From the NCBI GenBank assembly GCA_947095535.1, contig OX352773.1:271888472-271952471 (forward strand): DNA of 64,000 nucleotides, written 5' to 3'. The notes beneath the pieces were generated by a model that was given only the letters and a program-made list of their open reading frames with translations, was not told where the DNA came from and did no database searches. This document shows, in pieces, positions 11,756 to 21,440 of this stretch; position 1 is the first letter of the stretch; every line of letters starts with the position of its first letter. The translations under genes and the position numbers were made by a program. This DNA is from Poecilobothrus nobilitatus. Lineage: Eukaryota; Arthropoda; Insecta; Diptera; Dolichopodidae.

Positions 11756-13075
11756 TTTTTTAGCACATTTCCAAAAAAATTTTGAAAAAATGTGCTTATT
11801 AGTTTCACTCTGTCAGTCCGTCCGTCCGTCCGTCCGTCTGTTTACAAAACTTCTACACCGTTAAAGATAGAGAAAAAAAATTTTAACCATGGTTAGGTCT
11901 CATAAAAAAAATAATTTTGTGGAACAACTTTTTCATGTAGCCCCTCCCATTACGGAGCTACACCCCCTCAAACTTTGAAAAAACCCTATTTTTAAATGCA
12001 TATATCTTATGTTCTGCTTAAGATTTTTTCAATCTGAAAACGTCATTCGACAGGTATTTCTTTTATCTTTGTAAATTAATATCAAAATTATACAATTTTT
12101 TTAAATTTAGTATTTAAATTTACCGTTATGTGAAAACCAAATTTTGCATGATTTTTCTACTTTCATAACTCCGGCACGCTTTTAGATAAAGCCTTGAAAT
12201 TTTGAGACAAGAAAGAACTTTTAGAATTAGTATAAGTTTGCTCAGAATTTTTTTTTGACCACCCCCTGTTTATGAGATATGAGGGCCTAAAAATTGGAAA
12301 TTTGCTATTTTTAAACACCTGTAACTTAGGAACCTGTACACATTTTACTTCTGCAAAATATAAAATTTAAAGCTACAGTAATATATTTTAATGTGTGTTA
12401 AAGGTTTGTTTTAGTTGTAAAGGGTTCCAAAGTTGCAGCTCTTCAAAATTGCGAAAAAGTCCCATTTTCAGATGTATATATCTCAGGCCCTACGTAATAG
12501 TTTTGCAATCTAAAACCGTCAGAAGATCGAAAATTTTATTATCTATATAAAACAATATCAAGATTATGTAATATTTTATAATTTACTATTTAAATTTACC
12601 GTTATGTGAAAACCATATTTTGCATGAAATTTTTTTGTTCATAACTCCGGCACGCCTTTAGATAGAAACCTGAAATTTTGAGACAAGAAAAAACTTTTAA
12701 AATTAATATAAGTTCCCTCAAAAAATTTTTTGGTAGCACCCCCTCTTTAAGAGTTATTACGCCTCAAAAATTGAAAATTTGCTATTTTTAGACACCTGTG
12801 AAAATTTTTCTTCGGCGAGGCACGAAAATTAAAGGTTCAATAATATATTTTTACGCGTGTTAACGGCTTTTCGTAGTTATATAGGATTCCGGACTTACGG
12901 CCCCTCAAAATTTCAAAAATGTCCTATTTTCACGTTTTTTCTTATTACATGAAATTGTCACATTTTGGTGCAAGTCACACTTCTAAACAGTTTGTATTGA
13001 GTTTGGAAATGTGCGCTTTTAAAAACCGTTGGTTTACATTCTACCTTGTTTAAATAAATTTTTATGCACAATTAG
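11756..13075 (+). repeat. RepA, most complete copy, with internal tandem modules
   Basis: A 1.3-kb non-coding element. The left edge reads AGCACATTTCCAAAA at 11762 and the right edge TTTGGAAATGTGCG at 13009, forming short terminal or subterminal inverted repeats. A (GTCC)n run lies at 11816-11838. Inside are tandem modules of about 477 bp: GGCACGCTTTTAGATA near 12173 returns as GGCACGCCTTTAGATA near 12650, and a third module begins near 12885. Beyond the right edge it continues to TTCTACCTTGTT near 13070, as do the mirror copies at 2311 and (less well) 41500. I infer a non-autonomous DNA element, possibly Helentron-derived; no transposase is encoded. Confidence 0.75.
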
Positions 13076-13345
13076 CAAATGGTTAAATTTTAAATAGATG
13101 GTTAAATTTTAAATTAGTACAAAAGACTTGGCGCGTTCGCAATTTTAAATATAGAAAATAATTTATTTTAATTTAGTAGGGAAAAGTATTCCTATAGACC
13201 TATAGACCTATAGGTCTAGTCTAGATCCTAAAAATACTTAATTATTTTTGTTTGAATTTCATCATAACCTGTTGCCGTAGTATATTAGGTTAAGGTTATA
13301 TATAGGTTAACTTATTTATTAAAATTTTTGTCTCATTTAGAGATA
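13076..13345. other. Spacer with a small palindrome
   Basis: No gene. GACCTATAGGTC at 13206-13217, within a run of CTATAGAC words (13190-13225), forms a perfect short palindrome of unknown meaning. Confidence 0.5.
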
Positions 13346-13801
13346 TAAGCTTCAATTTAAATCTTGATGTTCTTCTTATTTTTGGTACATATACCTTATT
13401 GAATTTTTCTGCTAAAATCTTTCAAACATTAGTTGATTAAATTCATTCAGTTTCGTTACTTTGCTTTTATAATCCGCATTCTGATCATGATAAATCCATT
13501 TTGAAGTTGGGGTTCCTTTAGTTTTCTGAAATATATTAATATCATAACTTATTTGTTTTTTTCTTTTGATTGTAGTATATTTATTACGCCAAAACTTATA
13601 TTCATTCTTTATATGTAATTTTCATAATTTTTTATGTGTTTTTATGTATTTATATGTTAAATTTCATAATTTTTTATATGCCAATAATTTTTTCTATTAT
13701 TTGTATTTCTACATTCAAAATTAAACCAGGGTGGTACTTCTTTTTGTCTTATTTTTATAATTTTATTGCATGTGGCATCTCTGGTATGAATTTAAAATTT
13801 T

Positions 13802-14001
13802 TTTATTTATTTATTTTTTGTCTTTAGTGCATTTCTCTGTCACATGTGAGCAGGACATTACACAGCCATTCCTTTTCAGACGTGGCTGTAAATGTCGTAA
13901 GGGATAATAACTCTTACGACGTGAGTAGGATTTGAATCCACGCTCCGTCGGTGTTTACAGCGTATTTTACACGCTCTTACCCGCTAGGCCAACGAGGCTC
14001 C
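13802..14001 (-). mobile_element. SINE2 copy a (tRNA-derived)
   Basis: On the minus strand it starts at 14001 with a tRNA-like head (GGCCTAGCGGGTAAGAGCG, the A box; the B box corresponds to 'ggattcaaatcc' near 13935). It continues into the SINE2 body (ACGTCGTAAGAG... ACAGCCACGTCTGAA) and an A-rich tail. It is flanked by imperfect 15-bp target duplications, 13787-13801 and 14002-14016 (TGAATTTAAAATTTT versus TGAATTTTAAATTTT). Confidence 0.85.
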
Positions 14002-14349
14002 TGAATTTTAAATTTTGCTTTAATTATTCATATTTGTCATTTACATTATAAATATTATTGGACAATTCCTCAATTTTTGTTTTACTTTTTTTAACATCTG
14101 TTGTTTTGTGTACATCAATAATTTTTTAACCAATTAATGTGTACATCAATAATTTTTTTTTAAAAGCATAATGATTCATTTCAACTATAATAATTTGATG
14201 ATCAGAAATATCAGTATTTACGTCAGTAATATTAATATTAATTTTTGTATTATTATTGTAATAAAATGGTCTAAACAGGTTTTACTTAATAGTCTAGTGG
14301 TGGTGTAGTCACAGAAGAAATAGTCATTACTTTTCACTATAGTTTTATA

Positions 14350-14540
14350 CTTTTTTTTTTATACATTTCTCTGCCACATAAATGGGGACAGGAAACTACA
14401 CAGCCTTTCCTGTTCAGGCGTGGCTGTACATGTCGTAAGGAGGAATAACTCTTACGACGTGTGTGGGATTCGAACCCACACTCCCTCGGTGTTTACAGCG
14501 TATTTTATACGCTCTTACCCACTAGGCCACCGAGGCCCCA
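14350..14540 (-). mobile_element. SINE2 copy b (tRNA-derived)
   Basis: Full copy. Head at the right end (GGCCTCGGTGGCCTAGTGGG on the minus strand), B box GGTTCGAATCC near 14480, body with CGTCGTAAGAG and ACAGCCACGCC, and a tail of A residues (T run at 14351-14361). A perfect 12-bp target duplication TATAGTTTTATA flanks it at 14338-14349 and 14541-14552. Confidence 0.92.
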
Positions 14541-14807
14541 TATAGTTTTATATATTTCAACAATTTGCTTTTTTTTAAAATTAAGAATGATATTTAAACT
14601 GTTATGATATTCATCCGAATAAATATATTAAAGTTTATAATTAAGTGTTTTGTGTATATACCATATATTGCAGTGCCACCTCCTTTTCATGTTTTTCTAC
14701 ATGAAAATACATTACAATAATTCATTAAATTAACTTGACTATAGTTTCATAATCAAACAACCAAGTCTCAGTGAATACAATTAAGTGTGCAATTGCTTTT
14801 AAACTTT

Positions 14808-15639
14808 CTAATATAAGTGATATTTAACATTTAAATTTGATGTTGATAAAACTCGAATAATTTTACTATTTTCAGTTTTTCTAATTAATATTTTGCCCTC
14901 TTTAACAATGTTCTTTTTCTCCATTATTCTTTGTATAATTTGCGAATTACTAAATTCTACAACAATTTTTTCGGGCTCATCTGAATTCTTGGATACATTT
15001 ATACTTCTATAGAAATTTTGTATATGCTCCGTTTTTACATCAGTACCAATACTTTTCACTACATTTGTAATTAATTCAGATGTTTAAGTGTCGGGAATAT
15101 CCTCTATTCCTGTGAATTCCAATATGTTAGATAAGCGTTTCTGCTTCATCTTTTCAATTTCTATAGAATTGTATTCCACTTTATCTTTCAATTCTTTATT
15201 TTCATTCTAAAGTTGCATATTTTAATCGATTAGATTGTCCATCAGCTTTTTGATAGAGTTAACATCATTTTGTAGTTCTTTAAATTCCTTATCATTAGTA
15301 GTTAATTTTCCTGTTATTTCATCGAGTTTCTTCTTCATTACTTCATTATTATCACCTTTGCTACTGATTATTGTACTTTTGTTGAGATTGCTCAAGTTTA
15401 GATTTGATCCGCCAACACCACTCATATTAATTGTAAGCCTTTTTTTCTTATTCTTACAGGCTGTATACCTCAACTTTTTATCAGCACGCTCTAAATAATC
15501 TTCAAGCTCCTCATTTTTCAATCCAATGCATGTAATGTATCATGGATCCACTTTTTACAATCTCCTTTACATTGGATTGCTTTATTTTTTTTTTTTAAAT
15601 TAAATTTTTTCTTATATTGTAAACTTTACCACCTGACAT
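14808..15639 (-). pseudogene. LINE-K ORF1: PHD-like zinc finger, coiled coil, RNA-binding type domain
   Basis: Minus-strand protein starting at an ATG at 15639 (MSGGKVYNIRKN). After a stop it gives IQCKGDCKKWIHDTLHALD (15590-15530), the middle of a PHD-type zinc finger, then ELEDYLERADKKLRYTACK. A heptad-rich coiled coil follows (KLDEITGKLTTNDKEFKELQ, 15370-15280, and IEKMKQKRLSNILEFTGI near 15150-15100). The end at 15060-14817 holds VVEFSNSQIIQRIMEKKNIV, like the RRM/C-terminal part of LINE ORF1 proteins. PHD plus coiled coil plus RRM-like is a known ORF1 layout in insect LINEs; its role is RNA binding in the retrotransposition particle. It has stops near 15598, 15527, 15209 and 15088, so it is dead. 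Confidence 0.72.
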
Positions 15640-15649
15640 TTTTAACAAT

Positions 15650-15962
15650 AATCAAAAACATGCCGGAGTGATGAAAGAAGAAAAATCATGCAAAAATATG
15701 GTTTAACGATATAACGGTAAATTTAAATACTAAATTCAAAAAAATAATATAACTTTGATATCGATTTGTAAAGGCAAAAAAAAAAACCTGTCGAATGACG
15801 TTTGTAAATTGAAAAAATATGAAGCAAAACCTGAGATATATTTCCTACATCCCCAGGACCTTTCCAAAGTTTGAAGGGCTGTAGTTCCGTAATGGATATG
15901 GCTACATGAAAAAGTTGTTCTACAACATTAATTTTTTTATGAGACCTACCCATGGTTTAAAT
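15650..15962 (-). repeat. RepA fragment
   Basis: Contains ATAACGGTAAATTTAAATAC, CTGTCGAATGACGTTTGTAA, CTGTAGTTCCGTAATGGATA and GAGACCTACCCATGGTTTAA, the same order as 2760-3020. It ends before the GGAC run. Confidence 0.8.
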
Positions 15963-16127
15963 TGCTCTATAACTACATAATAAAAGAATATATAAGGCAA
16001 AAAGAAGTCGCATTGGAAATATTTTTATTTTTTTAAACTATGATAGTTGCGGGCGGCGATAAAAGGAAAGAAAAAAATCATAAGAAAAACAAAACAAAAA
16101 AAAATAATTTTTTCATTCATTCTGTTC

Positions 16128-16612
16128 ATAGTCAGAATCGGAAAAGGCAGTTTTGCAGCGATACAAAAAACCCAATCATTTAGCTGCACCAAAAATGTGA
16201 TTTGACCCAGTCAATTTTTGATTTAACCCGATACCCAGGATGTTTAGATCTGTTGAATGTTGCAAAACTTCTCCCTGAATTAGTAGGTTGGGAATAGCAG
16301 TGGCCATTTTCCGCGAGATCAGACAGCATTTGTTTTTTTTTGGTGTTAAAATTGGTGTTGACCCCATTTTTGAATTTTTGTAAAGCGTTATTTAACTCAC
16401 TAATAATGAAATTTTTTGCTGTTGATTTAATTTGGTGATTAATGTTACAGCGGCTATGAAATTCATGGGAAGCTACAAGGGTGCTGTCGTCTGCGAAACT
16501 ATGGATCGAATTGGAGGTTAATGAAAGTAGGTCATTGATAAATATTAATAAGAAAGTGGGGGATAAAACTGATCCCTGTGGGACACCAGCATTTATTTTG
16601 AATTTGTCATGA
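16128..16612 (-). pseudogene. LINE-I: 5'-truncated non-LTR RT fragment joined to gypsy A
   Basis: Minus-strand reading from 16612 down gives AGVPQGSVLSPTFLLIFIND, then the catalytic SFADDSTLVA near 16510-16480 (both Asp present), then a C-terminal part that changes frame near 16380 (ISRKMATAIPNLL, LNILGIGLNQKL) and runs to about 16130. It lacks endonuclease, fingers and first palm motif. Its open frame is continuous with the gypsy A integrase frame to its right, so one 209-codon open frame (16180-16809) is a chance chimera. It is most likely a 5'-truncated LINE insertion. Confidence 0.8.
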
Positions 16613-18270
16613 GCATTTCTTATAACTCGAAACTGCATAGCTTTAGATACATAAAATCGAACTTTATTTTTTTCAACCTTGTGATAAATTAATCCATTCC
16701 CCATTTCAAATAATTTACTTTCAGTGTTTTCGAATTCGGTGCGCAGAGCTTCGCGTGCCGGTTCTTGACGTTGACGTATTGCTAACGTCCTTTTAAATTG
16801 TTGAACCACTATTACAACTAAAGATCTACTTAATGCGTCTACGCGTCTAATGCAGCACGCTTTCCTTCGCGATGTTCAATCTCATAATTCAAATTTTGCA
16901 TTTCTAGAGGCCATCTATTTATACGCGGATTAATAACTTGTTTATTAAGACTTAACGTTAGAGCATTACAGTTAGGGACTATTTTAAAATCCGACCCAAA
17001 AAATATGTACGGAAACGTCGTAAAGCATATATAATGGATAATGTCTCAAGTTTGTAAGAATGATACCTACTTTCAATATCAGTCATATGTTTAGAAAAGT
17101 AAAACATAGTTTTCCTCTTTCAACAACTTTCGGTCCTCTTTCTTTTGTAACAAATTCCTCCGTATCTGACAGAACTCCATTCTATCACAATGGAGCTCAG
17201 TCTCATGTATTGGCGAAAAGATTGATAATACCGGTCTTTCCAATAATTTTGAATTTAATTCATCAAAAGCTTTTTGTTCTTCCAGGCTCAGCTTGTTCTT
17301 CTAGGCTCTTCTCAGCTCAGTCTCATGTATTGGCGATAAGATTGATAATACCGGTCTTTCCAATAATTTTGAATTTAATTCATCAAAAGCTTTTTGTTCT
17401 TCTAGGTTAGGTTAAGGTTTATTCTCATAACATTACTTTTTTAACATTACTTTTATTTGGTACTCCTTTTCTACTCAAAGTATATCTTAAATAATTAATT
17501 TTTGAGAATAAAAATTTACATTTAGCAATATTTAATTCAAGACAATTATCTGCTAAAACATCAAAAACCCGTTTCAGAATTATTACATGTTCATCCACAG
17601 TTTCAATTGCTATAAGTTATTCGTCAATGTAAATGGTTACTACTTGTTGTTTTATTAACTCAGCAAAAACCTTTTCAACATAACCTCGTAAGCCGAATGG
17701 CCTTTTTTTCCATTCGAACTTCCCTAAAGGTATATTATAAAACTGGTACGTTTAATAGAATCTTCATTCATATAAGCAGATGGATTCCACTTTTCAGATC
17801 CATTATAGCGAAATATTTTTTATTCGCAAATCAATATATTAAATCCTTTATTACTGGCAAGGGGTAATTATCACGAAAAGTTTAACGCTCTAAAATCAAT
17901 GCATAACCTATAATCGTCAGCATTCCTTTTTTTATAAGTACAATAGGAGAACAAAATGGAGAAGAACTTTCCCGAATGATATCGTCTTTCAATAGATTAG
18001 TTAATTTATCCGATAAAATTTTTCCGGCTCCCTTTAGAAGTAAAGAATTCTTCTTTAATTAAATTAATCTTAATTTCGCATTTGATCTTAGGTTTCGTAC
18101 TTATCTTACACTCGTTCTTATAATTTAAATATAATTTTTTAATTGTATTTTTTTCTTGAAGACAAATTTTATTAAAATTTAATTCAAAAGCTTCAATATT
18201 ATCATTATCTTCATTATTACTAATATTTATATTCAATAATTCATTTATATAAGTAGCTTCATTCATTATT
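16613..18270 (-). pseudogene. Gypsy A: LTR-retrotransposon Pol (RT, RNase H, integrase start), decayed
   Basis: Minus-strand order from 18270 down: an N-terminal Pol segment (KCEIKINLIKEE near 18090-18050), RT with IIRESSSPFCSPIVLIKK (17985-17930), YRLCIDFRALNFS and YFAIMDLKSG near 17815, then a tether region (KAFDELNSKLLERPVLS, duplicated, see 17194-17410), RNase H signature FKIVPNCNALTLSLNKQVIN and LNYEIEHREGKR (16990-16870), then the integrase zinc-binding start (NGLIYHKVEKNKVRFYVSK, RNAHDK). It is cut at 16612 by a LINE piece. Multiple stops and shifts. The layout matches gypsy C in this window, so both are the same lineage. No LTR recognised here. Confidence 0.85.
17194..17410. repeat. 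120-bp tandem duplication inside gypsy A
   Basis: AGCTCAGTCTCATGTATTGG begins at 17194 and again at 17314, and the following 'aataccggtctttccaataa' stretch also recurs. The copies are nearly identical, so the duplication is later than the element's insertion. It repeats the RNase H tether coding segment. Confidence 0.9.
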
Positions 18271-18330
18271 TTTATTACAATACATCAAATTATCATTATT
18301 ATCAAATTATCAATTTTATTAAAAATACAT

Positions 18331-18957
18331 AAGGCCGGTCCACTAAAAATTAGACCGATTGCATCTAATATCGATGCACCGAATTATAACATAGGTAAAT
18401 GGTTATTAAATGAATTAAAAAGCTTACCAAAATATGAAAGCCACTCCATAAAAAATTCATTAATATTTGCGAAAAAAATAAGTGGTACGATACTATTGGA
18501 AGATGAAATCATGATCTCTTTTGATGTTGTTTCTTTATTCCCTTCAATACCGCTTGAAGAAGCTCTAAGTGCTATGGGTTAATGGTTGATAAGTTGTAAC
18601 ATCCCTAATATCAAAAACGATACGTACTTATCAATAGCAAAAAATTGTATGGATAACAGTTACTTTCAATTTCGAGACAAAATATATAAACTAACAAAAG
18701 GAACAAACATGGGAAATCCCATTTCACCACTTATAGCAGATATTTTCATGCCAAAATTCGAGAAAATATTAGAGACAAAAAATTTGTTACCTCGATGTTG
18801 ATATAGATACGTGGACCACATTTTTACAATAATAAACAGAAAAACAATAGAAAGTACATTACCAATCCTCAATAACCAATCAACTTCAATTAACTTTACA
18901 ATAGAATTAGAACACAACACAACAAAAAAAAAATTTTTTTTTTTGTTTACTTAAATT
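18331..18957 (+). pseudogene. Penelope-like element reverse transcriptase fragment
   Basis: One plus-strand frame broken by two stops (at about 18580 and 18799). It reads IRPIASNIDAPNYNIGKWLL, MISFDVVSLFPSIPLEEAL, YFQFRDKIYKLTKGTNMGNP, ISPLIADIFMPKFE, YRYVDHIF and INFTIELEHN. The SFDVVSLF(x)SIP, GTxMGxPxSPxxAD and FTxExE blocks are those of Penelope-like element RTs, which are distinct from LINE and LTR RTs. The active-site YVDD is here YVDH, so the enzyme would be inactive even without the stops. The GIY-YIG nuclease domain and the termini are missing. It lies between two gypsy elements. Confidence 0.85.
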
Positions 18958-19160
18958 CTATAATTGTTTTATATTTGCTTATATCTTATACTTTAAAAAA
19001 AAAAAGGAAAATATTAAACTATATTATGTACTTACATATAAATATAAATATAAAATTATGATTTTTGATTTTTGATTAAAATTTCTTAAATAGCTTAATA
19101 TTATTATTGGGTATTAGTTTGTTTTTATTTTTTATTTTTATCATGGAGTTTTTATCATTT

Positions 19161-19408
19161 CATATAGTCCGTTATATGGGCTATCTAATTTTGTTCTTTT
19201 TTATTTTTTATTAGTATTAAATTTCCTATATTAAATGCTGTTGGTTTTTCAGTAGTGTCGTATTATTATTAGTTTCTACTATTTCATATAGTCCGTTATA
19301 TGGGCTATCTAATTTTGTTCTTTTTTTATTTTTTATTAGTATTAAATTTCCTATATTAAATGCTGTTGGTTTTACAGTAGTGTCGTGTTTTGTTTTTCTA
19401 TTTTGTTT
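19161..19408. repeat. 124-bp tandem duplication at the 3' end of gypsy B Pol
   Basis: CATATAGTCCGTTATATGGG occurs at 19161 and 19285, and the following 120 bases repeat with few changes. It duplicates the coding segment for the integrase C-terminal end. Confidence 0.92.
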
Positions 19409-21440
19409 GGCGATATTTAACATTTTGCCTGCTTGAAACGCAGCAAATTTAAGTCTAGTTTTCAATTCTAAAGTGTAATCATCTACGTAATCATACTTCT
19501 GTTTGCATTCAGATTTGTCGATAAATTCGATATTCGTCCAAAAAGTAGTTTAAATTGTGAACAGTTAGTGTCTGTATGTGGTGTAGCGTTATAGCAAAAA
19601 CTGAAGTATGGGATCCATTCATCCCATTGATAATCTTGTATAAAGGGTAATAAGTATTCATTTAATATCCTATGGTTACGTTCAATTGACCCTAAAGTTT
19701 CGTAATGATTCGGGGTGGATTTTAGATGTTTAATGTTGAAAGCCTTGCATATGTCTGTAAATAGTTCATTGACGAATTCTGTACCACGTTCTGTCTTTAT
19801 TCTTTTAAAATTTCCAGTCTTATCCTTATCATCTTTGAAGTTGGGTCCTTGTGTGAAAATAAGCTTACCACTGGTCTATGGTCTGTTACTATGGTAAATT
19901 TTGTTCCATTTACATATGATCTAAAATACGTTATTTCCCAGTGAATTTCTTGTAGTTCTTTCTTGATTACTCGCTTACTTAGTTCGTGTTTATTTAAGGA
20001 TCTGCTAGACTAAGCGATTGGCCGGTCATTACCTATTTCTCCTTGCGAAAGAACTGAGCTCCTAATGCAAAATTTGAAGCGTTTGTTGTTATCCCGAATT
20101 CCTTGTCGAAATCGGTAAATCTCAGGATTGGTGGGTTAATTAACTTGTATCTTAGTTTTTTGAATGCTTTGTCACAGTCATCTGTCCATTCAAAGCTTAT
20201 GTTCTTTTTGGACAAATTGTTTAAGGGTTTAGCGACTTCTACAAAATTCTCTATGAATCTTCGATAGTAATAGGCGAAGGCTACGAATCGTCTTGTGCTA
20301 TCAGCATTTGTCGGTGTAGGATACTTTACTATGGTGTCATATTTTGCGGAGTCTGGTTTTATACCGTCTTGAGTTATCAAGTGTCCTAGATATGTTACTT
20401 GTGTTTGCAAAAAATTACATTGTGAGGGATTTAATTTCAAGTTTGTTTATTTTAATCTTTCAAAAACTCTTAATAAATTATTATTATGATGTTTTAAACT
20501 ATAGCCAAAAATGCTTAAATCATCTACATAAATAAAGTATTCTGAGTCTAGTCCTGCTAATGCTATAGAAAGCATTCTTTGGAAGCTGTTTAATGAAATT
20601 TTTTGACCAAAAGGTAGTCTTGTAAATTGGTAACGGCCTTTATTTGTCGAAAAAGCTGTCAATGGTTTTAACTCTTCATTTAATTTAATCTGGTAAAATG
20701 AGTTACTTAAATCCAAAGTGGAGAAATATTTTGCTCTACCTAAGATGCCTAAGATGCCTTCCAATCGTGTAAGTGCAAACTTGTGGTCTTTTATTTTTTG
20801 TTTAATTGACTGTAGTCTATACCTAGTTTCCATTTCTTTTCGTCATCTGTAGATTTTTTAGATACTATGAGCAATTGAACCATGACTGTTAGATGGTTCT
20901 ACTAACTTATTTGTGATTAGTTCCTTTACCTCATTTTGGATTTGATTTAATTGTGATTGTGGTAGTCTGTAATTTTTTATATAAACCAGTGTATTGTCTT
21001 CTAAAGAAATATGTTGTTTGTCAAAATTATTGTGTGATAATTTATCACCTTTTAGATGAAAGATGTCAGAGTAGTTTTCGCACATTTCTATAATTTAATT
21101 TTTGGCTCCTTGTCTATATTATTTATGTTTAGTTCATTTAGTAGATTTTGTTGTCTATTGTTTTTATTCTGCTTTGTAATTAAAATCATATAATTTTTAA
21201 GTGGTTTGGTTTTCTAATATTAATTTCGAAATTGTTATCTGTTTATTGGAAGTATAATTTAAAATTTTGACGTGAGCCTTTTGCAGGTATTATTGTACTA
21301 TTTAGGTACTATTGAATCTTAAGTATAATTGTGAAAGTATCAAAATCTAATTGGCTACTATAGTAATGTATGAAGTCTGCTCCTAGTATTCTATCTGTTG
21401 CTATAGGAAAATTAGAATCTATAGGGTGTTCAAAATTGAG
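19161..21440 (-). pseudogene. Gypsy B: protease, RT, RNase H and integrase part, decayed
   Basis: Minus-strand order: protease remnant PIATDRILGADFIHYY near 21400-21340; Pol linker MCENYSDIFHLKGDKLS at 21085; RT at 20833-20447 with YFSTLDLSNSFYQIKL, TRLPFGQK and the catalytic YFIYVDDLSIF intact; the tail of the RT and the RNase H tether at 20440-20033 (TYLGHLITQDGIKPD, FAYYYRRFIENF); RNase H block FTIVTDHRPVVSLFS near 19900-19850. The frame then shifts straight into the middle of the integrase core (TERGTEFVNELFTDI, 19800; LGSIERNHRILNEYLLPF, 19700-19650) and the integrase C-terminus KTRLKFAAFQAGKMLNIAKQ (19465). The zinc-binding HHCC part and first catalytic Asp of integrase are deleted. 412/17.6-like in style. 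It is separated from its Gag by a mariner insertion. Confidence 0.88.

Larger units (their letters stand above)
13350..14800 (-). pseudogene. LINE-K: endonuclease and start of RT, split by two SINEs
   Basis: Continuation of the LINE whose ORF1 lies at 14808-15639. Minus-strand reading gives IAHLIVFTETWLFDYET at about 14800-14745 (endonuclease ETW motif), then LDHF and the SDHQIIIVEM motif near 14250-14190, which is the conserved SDH active-site end of an APE-type endonuclease. Across the SINE insertion the linker YHPWFNFECRNTNNRKNYW appears near 13735-13680, followed by a worn segment to 13350. The RT core is absent, so the copy is 3' truncated or rearranged. Many frame breaks. The two SINE insertions (13802-14001 and 14350-14540) are younger than this element. 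Confidence 0.7.

Noticed and set aside
13190..13225. GACCTATAGGTC palindrome as an operator or transposon end
   Set aside because: No partner copy nearby and no gene it could control; short palindromes of this kind occur by chance in duplicated CTATAGAC words.
15235..15498. Plus-strand open frame of 87 codons, Ser/Leu-rich
   Set aside because: It is the complement of the LINE-K ORF1 coiled coil; heptad-rich coding often leaves an open antisense frame.
16180..16809. A novel fused integrase-reverse transcriptase protein
   Set aside because: The best explanation is a LINE fragment inserted into gypsy A. The frame continuity is probably chance; it is listed as a finding only because annotation pipelines could be misled.
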